NCBI GenBank assembly: GCA_010909725.1
Contig: JAACMV010000019.1
Span: 930,001-994,000, forward strand
Direction: 5' to 3'
Source: Picochlorum sp. 'celeri'
Lineage: Eukaryota; Chlorophyta; Trebouxiophyceae
DNA length: 64,000 bases
The notes under the pieces were generated by a model. That model ran no database searches and was not told the origin of the DNA. It saw nothing but the letters and a program-made list of their open reading frames with translations. Below are positions 38,926-50,361 of the stretch, in pieces (the stretch's first letter is position 1; each line of letters starts with the position of its first letter). Made by a program: the position numbers and the translations under genes.

Positions 38926-41900
38926 TTATACGGATATTGCATTTGGAGACTCTTGATGGCACACTGCGTCTTTGTGGAGGTTCTTGATGGGTGAACACCA
39001 TGCGTATTGTGATGCTGGAATTGTCCTGTTGTTGTGAGGCTGCGTGGTCAGCTGTTTTGAGATGCTCTCAAGTTTCCTCCTTCGTCTGATCTTTGATATG
39101 GATTCGAACCATGCCTGGAGAGCATGTTGGAGAGGGTGGTCATACGTCCAAGCGCTGTGGAGGGATGCCAGAGTGAGAGACACAGTTGTTGACCTAGAGT
39201 GCCAGAGAGAAAAGGTCTGATACTTGAGGTTTCGGATGCGTGACTCGTGTACCCTCGTATATGCCTCCTCTCGAGATTTTCTACTCTTTTGTGTCGTCTG
39301 TGACCATGCAGCCAGCACAGCTGCCAGGGTACGCATGTTTCGGGCTAGAGAAAGCCCACTGCACGCTTGCTCCAGGCGCCTGGTCTCTCGCTCTTGGTGT
39401 GTATGCAATGACCACACAGCAATGCATCTGCTCTTCACTGCCGGTTCTGAGTAGTATTCTTCATCTTTCAGTTTCAGTTCCCAAGCGTTGCAGGCGCGCT
39501 GAATCACGTTTCTTAACAAAATGCGATGGTGCGTAGCCTTGTTCCACTCTGCAAATACTGCAGTGAGCAGCTTTGCTTCTTTCTTTTCTGTGAATTCCAA
39601 GTACCTGAGGTTTAAGTCTGCACTAATCGCTGTTTTGATTCTCCAGAAGTGGAATATTTTGCACTTCAACTTGTTTTTGCCTCGGCAGGCAAAGTCCGAT
39701 GCCTTTTGTAGGTTCAGCACATGGTCTCTCCAACCAAACATGGACCTTTGCAGAAGCCTCCTACATTCACATGAAATACATATTCGTAGATGAGTACATC
39801 ATTTTTGAATCGAAGCACAAATCATATGATGAGCAAAACGCACCTGTGGAGCACCTGTTGCTGTGATGAAACAATGTGAGCTTGCTTGGCACATGTCGAT
39901 GCAGTTGTATTCCACGTTTGCAAAAAGAGAGATTTGATTCTTCTCGCATTGTGTTCCTCTATAAAGTTTTTGTCACTCACTATTTCTTGTTTCCATGCCA
40001 CAAAGACCACAGGCAAGAAGCGGGCAGCATATTTTTCCTGTGCAAGCGACCTGGCTGACCTTGCTTCGCATGTAGAAAGCCTCCAAGTGGATAGGCATCT
40101 TCTCGCTCGAGCCAGTATATGATAAGATCTTGCAGATTCTAGAAGCACCGTTTCTCCGTGAGACCTGCCAAGCGATCGTATCGATCGATGTATCTCAGAG
40201 TGGCTGGCAGTCTCTGGTGACTCTGCCCGTTCCAGAGACGAATTCTGAATGATGATGACTTCTCCACCACCCACTCGGGTATTCTGGTGCTCCACTCTGG
40301 ACATTTTTTCTGCTTGGCATTGTTTCAATTCTGCTTCCAAAGAAGTTTTTGTCGCTTTCATATGTTTCAACTCGGCCAAAAGTTGCTCATGGGATGCTCT
40401 CAGAGCACCAACATCTGCCAGTCTCTTCTCAATCTCTTCATTTGTAGTGTCAACCTCAGCAGACAGGAAATCTAATCGAGGTACCAACTCATTATATTCT
40501 CGATCAATAGAAAGAAGTTCCTCTTGCAGCATTTCGAGATTCTCTCTTGCCTGCTCATGAGAACGTTTGCTTTGGTCACATGCCATGTGCTCCCTTTCCA
40601 ATTCGATGGACATCTCCTTCTCTGCTATCAGAGCATCCTGATATGTATTCCACACGTTATCTTTCGACCTTTGGAGTTCAATTTGTCGTTCTTGTGCTTG
40701 TTGCAAGCGACTCTGTGCCTCTTTCAACTTGACAGCAGCTGTCAATTTAGAATCTCTTGTCGCTTTCTTTGAAGCAACCCTTGCATGCTCTCTTGTTTTG
40801 CTCATCCACGCGTCAATGTCCTTCTCCACCTGACTCATACTATCTCTGTGACACTCCCAATCAGCCTGAGATGTCTCCAGAGAGGTCAAAATCGATGCAT
40901 GGAGTGATTCCAGATGACTCCTTGTGTCAAGAGCATTCTCATATTCATGCCATCTCTTCTTCTCAACAGAAACAGCAGCATGCACCTGCGCTTCCAACTG
41001 TTGCCTGACCTCTTGCATCTCAGATATAATCTTCTCATATTCTATCAATCGTTGAAGCGATTTTTCATGGCGCTGCTGCAATGCTGGAATCTTGGATTGT
41101 GTCATGTGTGCAAGAGTATCACAAACATGCTGCTCTTCCTTCTCAAGCATATTCAAACGCTCGTCACATTTCACGAGACGATATGTTCGATCCATGAAGT
41201 CATCATTGCTCCACATCGAGTTTTCAATATACTGCTCCGGGACATATTTCATGCGAGCCTCATATTCTTCAAAATCCACATGCGTCAAATCTCCCCACCT
41301 GAGACATGGCTGCATCTGATTCCATGCCAACTTCAAGCTTCGAATTGATTCCCTCGTCTCTAATGCATCATTCCCCATGATCATCAACGTGCTACCTGAA
41401 CCAAAGAGCAAATCATCGACAGTTTGTTTTGGACCAGTGGATCTACAACCCTCGACAGGAGAAAATGCAGCCTGCTGCATTCGACCCTGCAAGAGAAGCC
41501 GCCTCAGCATGGCACTCTTCCACACTGCTAATGATTTCTTGACAAGAGACATGGCACGATACGTGCTCGCTAGATACGCTCGCATCCCATCCAAATGGTG
41601 CACCACCCTGTACACTCTCCACTGGTTCATAGCAGCCTTGAGCAACGAGCGATCACGCATCTCCTTCAAGAGTATTTCTCGAGACTGCAACTCCACTCGT
41701 CGATGAGACCACCGTCTCCATGCGTCAAGCATACGGACGCACAGCCTGCAATCCCGCATCAATCTAAACTGTGCCATCTTCTGAAACACCTCTCCATTGT
41801 CAAAAATCCAGGGCTGACTCACGTCAACCCATGCATCATACGCGTGCCTCACAATACTCTTTTCATCCTGATCCCTCAAGCTATCCAACATACTCTGCAT

Positions 41901-42320
41901 CTCACGAAACAGAATGCAAGACATCCTCCAGATGAAGAAACACCTCTTCAACACAAGCCTGCGCTGCTCCTCCCCCAATCGTTTATACTCCGCCTGCGCA
42001 ACCTTGATATCATCCATATCTGATTCTCGACTGCCACGTTTGACCAACCTGGAATGCTTACTCCCCCCGACTGACGAGGAAGGAGGAACCCAGACTCTAT
42101 TCTGAGCCGTTTTCCGAGTATTCCTGTCCAACACACCCGCTACTACCGCCCTTCTCATACAAATTTCTCTCATAGATACCATAATATCTTCATATTCCAC
42201 CTGTCTATCTAAAAGGCACTCTCGCACTCGCCGCAGTGCTTCCAACCGAAACATTGCTGAACTACCAACAACAGGCCCGCAGTTCATGGGAAAATGCGAT
42301 GATTCTCCTCCAGAAACCAT
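38926..42320 (-). CDS. Sfi1-like centrin-binding repeat protein with coiled coil
   Basis: Two exons, 42320-39844 and 39760-38926, with an 83-nt intron (GTGCGTTT..AATGTAG) and a sum divisible by three (1,103 residues). The first ~290 residues and the last ~330 contain many A-x-x-x-W / L-x-x-W helical repeats: MLDAWRRWSH, AMNQWRVY, SLAVWKS, VFVAWKQ, VFAEWNK, VLAAWSQ and ALQAWFE. This spacing is typical of Sfi1, whose repeats each bind a centrin and form contractile filaments at basal bodies and spindle poles. The middle (~residues 390-680) is a long Glu/Gln/Lys-rich coiled coil. A basal-body or centrosome role is inferred; if correct, the organism probably has flagella at some stage. Confidence 0.75.
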
Positions 42321-42619
42321 CTTAAAATAAAATATTTACAATTCCACTGTCAATACTGATTGGAATGTCCAGGAAATGACAACTCTTTTCATCGGCACGA
42401 GAATGTTGACATGGTCGCCACTCTCGACCAGATCAATACAACTGTGTTAATATCCGCTTTAATATTTTGCTGAGAAAATTAGAAAAGTATTTTGTACGCG
42501 TGACTGCCTGAGGCAATTTCTGACAATCATTCATTTTGAAAAAAAGGCGCCACTTTCTAGGCTAGAGTGCACTGTACATGTGCTCCAAGTTGTTGATACA
42601 TATGCATGATATATACCGT

Positions 42620-45600
42620 TTAAACCGACTCATCAGATGATCGTCTCATAGTCATTCTATCCAACTCATCTTTGAGTCGTACAGCCATGCTTGCATTTCT
42701 GCTTCCACTGGAATCTGATTTCCCATAGACTGTATTGTATCTGTCATCTGACATGCCATCAGAGCGTGTGCTTTGGCCCATAAATGGCGACAGCATACTG
42801 CCTTCCATCAGCTCACTGATGATATTTTCAGGGCCACGATGGGCAAGGGACAAGAAGTCCTCTTCGCCCACATGCTTTTCAACCAGTGCCATGGCCTCTG
42901 GATTCGTGAACATGAAGGCCTTGGATGCTGCGAGAATAATGCACTTGGTCTGAAGGTACATGGAAAAACTCAAGTACACTATAAGGATTTCTGCATTCTG
43001 TAGAGGGGCTCGTTCATCCTGCTTTTTCTCCGAAAGTTTCTGAAAGTTGTCGAGGATGGTCTTTGCAACAGTTGACAAGTTTTCAACGTGTGTAGCAGAT
43101 TCCTGCAGCGAGGAGATGACTGCATCGATTCCCTTGCCCTGTTTATGAATTGAAACATCCAAATACCCTAACGTCCGGGCCAAACTTTTAAATGACTCTC
43201 TGAGAGCTTGGTGGAATGGTTCGGTAACCTTCCAATCACTGTGTGGGAAAAACTCCATCTTCAGAGACAGAATCTGAATCAAATAATCGATAAAGAGGTT
43301 GCTTGTGTGTGCTGAAAGTCCTATTCTCCCCTTTGGAATCCGTTTTGGTCGTCTGAAATAAAACACTTCCTTTTCTGCCAGTCCAATAAAGGGCATAATG
43401 TTGCTAACAAGTCTCCTGGCTCTATTCGTCAGGTGGAGAGAATTGGCAAGTTTTGGATTGTTCAAGGGCTCATACAGGGCACCAATGCCATGGATATTTT
43501 CAAGCTTGTTCAGTGGGGTGACAAAGATCCGCTCCTTTATGTGTTCTATGTTAGAGACATCTTCAACAGGTTCAAACAAATCTGGCAGCGATGCAACCGC
43601 AGCGCTGAGTGCAGTGCAGCTCCTTGAGTAATTGTCTCTCACCACCCTCCACGCTGAAATTGGGAATAGAACAAGAGCTACAGCCCATGAGATGACAATA
43701 CCATATATCACATTCAATAATCGTTCACCTGCTGCGCCCCAAGGAGGTGTTGGTTCCCGCATTAAAGAAAGACAGACCAAGGCGACTGTGAATCCAGCGA
43801 CAAACCACATGTAAGAATACACCTTGTACCGAGCTGCATGAAGCACACAGAAAGCACCCCACAGCGCCCCCAGAAACCCTGCAACTATCCATTTCTGAGG
43901 AGAACTGTCCCATGTTGTCCCTGTTACACCGTACGTAATACCGAGTAACACGTATGACCATACTGCAGCCATCCCGGTTCCCACAGCACGATTGAATGCT
44001 CGACTTGTAAGACTTCCAATATTCGGTTGCCACATCACGACGACCGTGAAGACTACATCAGTACCTCTGTTATTAAATACTTTGCTCTGAACTGCTGGTA
44101 TGGTATTCAAAACAACTGCAATCAACACGGTGACAAAGTACTGAAGGCCCGTGATGACCCACAGTGGAATTTTCATCATCCTATGGGCAGTCATGTTGGC
44201 AGAAGTCTGTCTGACACCAAACTCTGAACTCAGCACAGAACGGACATTTTTATTCCATTGAATCTTCCTGATACTCTTTTCTGTCTCTTTCAGTGATATG
44301 GAATCATCCAGAAAGGGCGCCTCGCCCTGTCGTTGATTCTCAATCAACTCCAATGGATCTGTGTCGATATTCTCATATGCAGTCCTGGACAGCAACCATG
44401 AAGGGCGTTTCTTCAATCGAATGAATGTCAACCGAAGTGCATTGGAGTCTTCCTTGCACATAGCCACTGCTGTTGCAAAGTACAATTCTCTCAGCCGAGT
44501 CCCAGTATTATACAAAAATATAGAGATGCTCTTGACGGCAAATGACTCATCTGCATTCCCACCCATCTTCATGGCCTGTTGCCCAGCCCTCAAGAATTCA
44601 ATCCAATGATCATGTGACGATTCAATTGCGTGCTCAACATCTTCCCAACGTGTCACCTTTGGATTATTGATGCAATGTGCCAATGCCTCTGCCACATCAC
44701 GGAATGACTTCATGAGCTCATCAAATGCCTCACGAATATCCTTGTTCTGAAACATCCTCATATTCAGAGTTCCAGTTTTAATCGGTCTAGCTAAATTCGA
44801 AAGCATAGCAAGGACTATGTGGCAGTAATATTCAACATGCACATAAGGCACGACGGGAAAGATGTACTGCCCAGTCTGGTGGTACACATCAATTTCTAGC
44901 AGAGATGGAAGGCGCAACCCCTTGTTATTCAACAGCAGTCCACGCGATGCTCTCATAACATCAGCAATCTTCTCACACTTTGGAAAAAGCCCACAGTCCC
45001 GCCCAGTAAGTGGGTCCCTTTCACCGGTTGCCTCTTGGAAAAGCCCAGACTCTGGGTCCACAGGCGACATGATCAAATCTCTCTCTGCCATAATGGCACT
45101 GCCAATACCTTCAATGGCCTTTGCCGTCGACGCCCGCATCGCCTGACATGAATACATCGGAAGTACAAACCACGACACCGATGTATAAATCATCGTTGCA
45201 AGAGCAATATTAATGAGCGTGTATACTGCCGTGAGGTATAGAGTCCCAGCCTGTGGACCGTAATATGGACCCTGCGTGAAGATTAAAAAGATGCTACACA
45301 TGAAGAAAAAGGCATTTGTCGCATCCCATTTCCATCGGAGTACATTAAAGCAACCGCATGAGAAGGCAATCAAGAGTGAAAATGCCGCCCCTTTGGCAAA
45401 ATCATTATTGTCCCAGTCCTCCCCACTGGCCAGCCAGACAATGTATCGAATCAGTACTCCAAACAGTCCTGCGACAACGAGCGAGACAAGCGCATATACC
45501 TGCATCACCGAGTTTGTTCCAACAGTACCCCCAAGAACACTAATCATGAGAACATAAATCAATCCCAACTCTGGAGGCATAATGCCATTGTACCACAATG

Positions 45601-46012
45601 CACTATTGACTGCATCTGGGGACACAATGCACATGAATATAACATATGCAATGAACGTTTGCAATGCTCGCACATACTGCTGCCGAGTAAACCCAGTCAC
45701 ATACGCTTTCATCCATCTCTTTATGGACTCGATGTACCCAGTCCTCGCAATCTCACCTGCTTGCTGTCCTGGCAGTAGCCCAGACAGGACAAAACCATGT
45801 GATTCATGCACATCCTTTGAACCGAATGCCTCCACCCCCGATGCCGATACCCTACACTCCTCCGCTTTGATCGAATCCTTCCATCGCCACCGGCGACTGT
45901 GTTTCTTCTTCTTCTTCTTCTTGTCTGTTGCCTCTTCACCTCCAGACAGATTGCTTTTCTCCACCTTGCCAGCACTGATATTCTTCTCGCTGCTCATCGG
46001 ATTTTTTCCCAT
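42620..46012 (-). CDS. FUSC/ArAE-type membrane transporter
   Basis: 1,130 residues from ATG 46012. The frame is open to 46222, but those 70 codons cover AT-rich promoter-like DNA and end 17 bp from the neighbour's stop, so I reject them. The architecture is a basic soluble N-terminus with a KKKKKKK run, about six TM helices (residues ~110-290, including GLIYVLMISVLGGTVG), a long soluble region, a second bundle of about six helices (~residues 620-790, including LQYFVTVLIAVVLNTIP) and a soluble C-terminus. This duplicated layout is that of the fusaric-acid-resistance / aromatic-acid exporter superfamily, to which plant ALMT anion channels are distantly related. The substrate is unknown, probably an organic anion. 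Single exon. Confidence 0.75.
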   Translation of the reverse strand: MGKNPMSSEKNISAGKVEKSNLSGGEEATDKKKKKKKHSRRWRWKDSIKAEECRVSASGVEAFGSKDVHESHGFVLSGLLPGQQAGEIARTGYIESIKRWMKAYVTGFTRQQYVRALQTFIAYVIFMCIVSPDAVNSALWYNGIMPPELGLIYVLMISVLGGTVGTNSVMQVYALVSLVVAGLFGVLIRYIVWLASGEDWDNNDFAKGAAFSLLIAFSCGCFNVLRWKWDATNAFFFMCSIFLIFTQGPYYGPQAGTLYLTAVYTLINIALATMIYTSVSWFVLPMYSCQAMRASTAKAIEGIGSAIMAERDLIMSPVDPESGLFQEATGERDPLTGRDCGLFPKCEKIADVMRASRGLLLNNKGLRLPSLLEIDVYHQTGQYIFPVVPYVHVEYYCHIVLAMLSNLARPIKTGTLNMRMFQNKDIREAFDELMKSFRDVAEALAHCINNPKVTRWEDVEHAIESSHDHWIEFLRAGQQAMKMGGNADESFAVKSISIFLYNTGTRLRELYFATAVAMCKEDSNALRLTFIRLKKRPSWLLSRTAYENIDTDPLELIENQRQGEAPFLDDSISLKETEKSIRKIQWNKNVRSVLSSEFGVRQTSANMTAHRMMKIPLWVITGLQYFVTVLIAVVLNTIPAVQSKVFNNRGTDVVFTVVVMWQPNIGSLTSRAFNRAVGTGMAAVWSYVLLGITYGVTGTTWDSSPQKWIVAGFLGALWGAFCVLHAARYKVYSYMWFVAGFTVALVCLSLMREPTPPWGAAGERLLNVIYGIVISWAVALVLFPISAWRVVRDNYSRSCTALSAAVASLPDLFEPVEDVSNIEHIKERIFVTPLNKLENIHGIGALYEPLNNPKLANSLHLTNRARRLVSNIMPFIGLAEKEVFYFRRPKRIPKGRIGLSAHTSNLFIDYLIQILSLKMEFFPHSDWKVTEPFHQALRESFKSLARTLGYLDVSIHKQGKGIDAVISSLQESATHVENLSTVAKTILDNFQKLSEKKQDERAPLQNAEILIVYLSFSMYLQTKCIILAASKAFMFTNPEAMALVEKHVGEEDFLSLAHRGPENIISELMEGSMLSPFMGQSTRSDGMSDDRYNTVYGKSDSSGSRNASMAVRLKDELDRMTMRRSSDESV

Positions 46013-46239
46013 ACCATCACGATCACTAGTATTATTATTATTCCTTATTTTGTTATAATTGTCTGTGTGTCTCCGAATCAACTCTGTACAGCAGGCAAGG
46101 GGCAACCTGGATGTTTTGAATCCAATCCAATTCAAGACAAATAATAGCGACAAAGACAGGTATGAATACCAATAATGATTTAAAAAATATACCAAACAAA
46201 TAATAAATACAGAGCAATGCACAGGAGCAGGGCAAAATC

Positions 46240-47352
46240 TCAGGCAAAAGATTCATTCAGAGAGGAGACTCGGCGCACATCGGCGACCGCTTGCCTCATG
46301 TGAGCCCCAGCCTTGATTGCAGCATCCCTCAATGGAAGACTAGGAAAGGGATTCTGAAGCTGATTGATCACCTCATCCAACGACATCAACAAAAGACTGA
46401 AGAGAAATAATGCGATGGCGACATACCAACACCACAGTGTCAACGTGGCTCGAGTTATGTCCTCATTGTACCAATCGTGGCTAGCAAAAATATCAAATGG
46501 AAGGAAGATGATCCACATCATCACAAATCCTGTGATCACAAGAGAAAACGAAGCAGGAAAATTACTCTTGTGTATCGATCGAAGCTGGGTACAGGAACTC
46601 TCAATGGCATGGAGGGCTTCCTCCACCAACAAGTATCGCTCAAATGGAAGATCAAGCTGATTCAATAAGACCCTCAGTTTCAGCATGACAAACTTTTGCG
46701 GTTTTCCGTCGTTCATCAACATCTCGAATTCATCATGGCGCACGAGTATAGTTTGTTTCGTAGCATCGGTATCTAACACGACACTCTTGTAGTAATCCTC
46801 CAGCGAGACGTTCCCTTGCAACTCTTGAATCATGGACCATGGCAGCATCATGCACCAAGCTGTAAACACATCAGCCAAGGCGTGGTCTCGTCTCTTCCTT
46901 TCATCCGAATGATCACCAGTGTATGAAAGTGTATGCACACGTATAATTTGTACAACTTGGTTCAACCGAGCATTCACCGTGTCAAATTGCAATCGAGCCG
47001 TCTGCCATCGCTCAAACACTCTGTTTGCCTTTACACCTTCTAACACGGATATAATGAACGATGCCATGGAAAATATCGATGTCGCAGCATACCCTGATGT
47101 AAAATACGGAACAGAGTCGATATACACAGAGACTGTAAAATAAATAGCGTTGCATAGGATGAGCACACCACTCACTGAAAGAGGTACAAATATGGATCTG
47201 AGGACATGCCCTGGGGGCCCAATGTAGAAGAACAGAGCATCGACATATCTCCACGGAGAGGAAATCTTCTTCCACTCCTCGTCTGTAGTCTCATGAGACA
47301 CAGTCTCAGGCCTCGAAATCCCTAGAGGAGCATGCTGACGCCTCTCTGTCAT
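46240..47352 (-). CDS. Bestrophin-like (RFP-TM/UPF0187) anion channel
   Basis: 370 residues from ATG 47352; the frame continues to a GTG at 47403. Hydrophobic segments lie near residues 45-75, 85-110, 270-295 and 305-325. The C-terminal motif LDEVINQLQNPFPSLPLRD is the bestrophin-family signature (E-I-NPF---DLPL). Relatives include plant VCCN chloride channels of the thylakoid and algal bestrophins that carry bicarbonate. No convincing transit peptide is visible, so the membrane is uncertain. It is followed on the same strand, after 227 bp, by the FUSC-type transporter; both could move anions, but that link is only positional. Confidence 0.8.
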   Translation of the reverse strand: MTERRQHAPLGISRPETVSHETTDEEWKKISSPWRYVDALFFYIGPPGHVLRSIFVPLSVSGVLILCNAIYFTVSVYIDSVPYFTSGYAATSIFSMASFIISVLEGVKANRVFERWQTARLQFDTVNARLNQVVQIIRVHTLSYTGDHSDERKRRDHALADVFTAWCMMLPWSMIQELQGNVSLEDYYKSVVLDTDATKQTILVRHDEFEMLMNDGKPQKFVMLKLRVLLNQLDLPFERYLLVEEALHAIESSCTQLRSIHKSNFPASFSLVITGFVMMWIIFLPFDIFASHDWYNEDITRATLTLWCWYVAIALFLFSLLLMSLDEVINQLQNPFPSLPLRDAAIKAGAHMRQAVADVRRVSSLNESFA

Positions 47353-47897
47353 ACTCGTACGTGTGTCACAACGGGACGAGTCTCCGCTTGCTTCTCCATG
47401 CACTACTACAGATGCAGAGTGATGGATGAACTCTGGCAGGTCTTATGTGAATTTTTAAATGGCGATCGTATGCCATGCCGTTGGCAATCGACGCATTTGG
47501 AATACAACGATGTGACTTGAACACAGCAGAATACCACCTCTCCAATCGGGGTGGTCTCTTGACCGGTGGTGATGAAACCCTATGTATCGATTTCTCGGAT
47601 TCTCCCATCAATTCGATATTTCATCGATCCAGTTGAATGTGGACAGACTAGAACGCAAGCATAGGGTTCCAAGTCATTCGCTCGGTCTTGTCATAAATAT
47701 TCACACAGCCTTGGCAGACAGAAGAACTATTTCGATTGACTTATATAGCAGTACGAGGAACGGAGGGAGTGGAATACGACCGTGTGGGTGTTTCGAACGT
47801 TTTGAAGGCACTTGACGACATCCACCGTGTCTATCGTAGAGTTCAACCCAGGGTGATTTCAGGCGTTTATGTACAGTATATAGATTAGTGTGGTAAA
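47353..47897. promoter_or_regulatory. Shared 545-bp promoter region of bestrophin-like (-) and RING (+) genes
   Basis: No coding content recognised. Short AT-rich stretches occur near 47450, 47690 and 47870. No TATA box or strong palindrome stands out. Confidence 0.4.
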
Positions 47898-48638
47898 ATG
47901 ATGGAGGTAAAGAGCACGTGGAAGGATTCGGATAGTGTTTCTGCTGATGACGTGTTTCACTTGGAAGAGGCTTTGACGCCGACAAAGGAGTCGCATGGTT
48001 TTAACTGCTTGGATGATGACGGTGAGGATAATGGACTAGAAAAGGATGAGGAAGTGGGGTTGTGTCGAAAGGTGATCCCAGAGTTGGAGGAGGAGGAGAA
48101 TGTGTGTAGTATATGCTTGGATGAGTTTACCGACTGTGATCCGAGTGCAATGACTGTCTGCGGGCATGGATATCATTTACAGTGCATTATGCAGTGGGCT
48201 CAGCGGAGTCGCGAGTGTCCATTGTGCTTTCATGCGTTGGGATTAGAAGATGAGGGATTGAACTCTTTGCTTCCATTTGGGGAGTATGTGTCTCCGCAGC
48301 AGCAGGAGGCAGAGTCTTCTATGTTGGCAAACTTTGAACTAGAAGCATTTTTGATTCGGTTGGCGACATCGGAGAGGCGGCATGGAAGGATGCATGCTTC
48401 TCGGAGAAGGGTGCCGCAGCAGCAGCAAGTACAGCAGCAGCAAGAGCAGCATCCAGATGGGGAGGATGAGGATGACGATGCAACGCATCATCGCAGTAAT
48501 AATAACGCATCATATTCTCCTCCAAAGGAAGATTCTTTGATTCGATCAGCGTCGCAGTCGTTGAAGAGTGTGAAGAATAAATTTGCTGCGTTGAGGCTGC
48601 AATCGTTTTTTGGATCTCCATCATCATCAAGGCAGTGA
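47898..48638 (+). CDS. RING-H2 ubiquitin ligase, RHF1/RHF2-like
   Basis: 246 residues, start ATG 47898. The RING-H2 finger starts CSICLDEFTDCDPSAMTVCGHGYHLQC, interrupted here only for description, and ends WAQRSRECPLC. The run CGHGYHLQCIMQWAQRS is almost the plant RHF signature (C-H-YHLQCILEWSQRS), so I assign the RHF subgroup, which in Arabidopsis controls degradation of a CDK inhibitor during gametogenesis. The N-terminus is acidic. After the RING come a Gln-rich repeat (QQQQVQQQQEQ), Asp/Glu runs and a Ser-rich tail, all low-complexity. Single exon. TGTAA at 48716-48720. Confidence 0.85.
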   Translation: MMEVKSTWKDSDSVSADDVFHLEEALTPTKESHGFNCLDDDGEDNGLEKDEEVGLCRKVIPELEEEENVCSICLDEFTDCDPSAMTVCGHGYHLQCIMQWAQRSRECPLCFHALGLEDEGLNSLLPFGEYVSPQQQEAESSMLANFELEAFLIRLATSERRHGRMHASRRRVPQQQQVQQQQEQHPDGEDEDDDATHHRSNNNASYSPPKEDSLIRSASQSLKSVKNKFAALRLQSFFGSPSSSRQ

Positions 48639-48729
48639 TGATGCGTTGGTGTCTATGTTCTACTTATTATAATCATGTATTTTGTTTTTGTTGTCATTGT
48701 CATTGATATGTGCACTGTAACTTGCATAT

Positions 48730-49979
48730 CTATATGTATCGTTCATATGCATTTGATGGTTCTGTGGTGGTGGTGGTTGATGATTTGCGTTTTCGTATCA
48801 ACCAGAGGACAATGGCAGCAGCGATGCATCCGACTCCTGCGAGCACACCAATCACAATTCCAGCAATTGCTCCACCACTCAATCCTGATGACGATGCATT
48901 TGAATCAGAAGCAGCTGTAAAGGTATTCCCTGTTCCTGCGATGAATGTTTTTACTGAATCAGTCCATGATGGGAGAGTGCCTGAGAGTGAATTATCAGAT
49001 ACATCGAGTAGGTTGAGTTGGCGAAATGCTCCCGAACTGTCTTTTGGTTCAATTGGACCTGACAAGGTATTGTGCTGAAGTTCCAGCACACGTAACAATG
49101 GAAAGTATGCCAAGCCTTGTGGAAACGATCCCTGTATGAAAATATTGTATACATTATATGAGATGGTACTTTTCGCAATAAGGGCATGCTATATGTATGT
49201 AATCTGAATGGACTCTATAAATACAATAAAGAGCACACATACCTGTAGAGTATTATGTCCAAGGTGGACTGCCTGGAGTGGAAATGGTGAATTAGATGCA
49301 TCGTATACCATGGATGTCCACTCAATTGGGAGGCTTTCTATCTGATTATAGTCAAGGCGTAATGTTTTAAGATTAAGATGCGTGGCCAGAGAATGTGGAA
49401 CTGCACCAATGAGTTCATTGTTGTTCATTCTGATCTCCACCAAACTCTCTGGCAGAAACTCTGGGATTGGCCCGGAGATTCTATTATTAGATAGATCGAG
49501 TAACTGGAGTTTCTGTAGCTCTTGGATCGGAGCATCCGGCAGGTTGCATGTCAGCCCCATTCCTGCAATGTGGTACAATATAGTTCAGTGCGCTAGAAAG
49601 AAGGAGGGTGCGCAAATCAGATGAGTAGTACCTGGTGCTTTAAGTTCAATGATATTTTGCTCAGAATCGCATGTAATGCTGGCTAAAGAGCAAATCGCTT
49701 GGATTGTGGCACTGCCATTCCCAGAGAAAAGTGGCCTCCACTCTAGGCACGAGTCTGGCTCCAGGCAGCACTGTTCAAAAATGGTGGAGAGCTGCTCCGT
49801 TGAGCTTGCTGATCGAACCGCATTCACCCTACATTGTATAATATATATTTAAAGACGAATATCGTGTTTCGAATGGAAAAAGAGGCCTCGCAGCCAATAA
49901 ATACCACGTACCACGTGAGCATAAAGCCCATTTTTACAACAATGTTCAATCTCATGAAATCTACCTTGGAGGCATCCAT
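48730..49979 (-). CDS. LRR receptor-like protein without kinase
   Basis: Four exons: 49979-49912, 49828-49632, 49562-49243 and 49131-48730. Introns are 83, 69 and 111 nt (donors GTACGTGG, GTACTACT, GTATGTGT); phases agree and the sum is 987 nt (328 residues). Exon 1 supplies a signal peptide (core LNIVVKMGFML). The ectodomain has about six plant-type leucine-rich repeats, for example LQLLDLSNNRISGPIP, LKTLRLDYNQIESLP and LNLLDVSDNSLSGTLP. A Gly/Ser linker leads to one TM helix (IAGIVIGVLAGVGCIAAAIV) and a short RKRK-containing cytosolic tail with poly-Thr. There is no kinase domain, so it would be a receptor-like protein needing a partner, or an adhesion protein. Confidence 0.85.
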
Positions 49980-50361
49980 GATGTATTATATTTTAGTAAT
50001 GAATATTTTATATAGCGAATATTGGCCAAGGATACCAATATTGTGGATGTCTGAGACGCCACCGATTCTGGATTCCAGGGTCAAAGACGCCATCGCCGTC
50101 CCCAGGATTCTAAATTCTCTCCACGCTCATCTATACGCATAAATATATATTCTATTATCTTTATAAAAGGTATTTTAAGAAATATGATGTACGCTAAGCA
50201 GTTGTTCACCGCTATTTTGGGAGCAGGTACGCAAAACATCTAGACTCGCACGGATACGTGCAGAGCACTTTCTAGCGGTTAGAATCCATACATATCGATC
50301 AAAAACTTCATAGTATACTATTTTATTTGAAAATAGAAGCACGCGGTGTATTCGGTTGCGC
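49980..50361. promoter_or_regulatory. Shared 382-bp promoter region of LRR (-) and fasciclin (+) genes
   Basis: No coding content recognised; AT-rich overall, with ATAAATATATATTC near 50140. Both flanking genes encode secreted or cell-surface proteins. Confidence 0.4.

Noticed and set aside
39090..39125. tRNA-like T-loop (GGTTCGAATCC on the minus strand)
   Set aside because: It is inside the Sfi1-like coding frame, encoding Ala-Trp-Phe-Glu-Ser-Ile, and no acceptor stem or anticodon arm can be formed.
46013..46222. 70-codon N-terminal extension of the FUSC-type transporter, very hydrophobic
   Set aside because: It lies in AT-rich DNA only 17 bp from the next gene's stop, has no family counterpart, and a normal ATG at 46012 follows.
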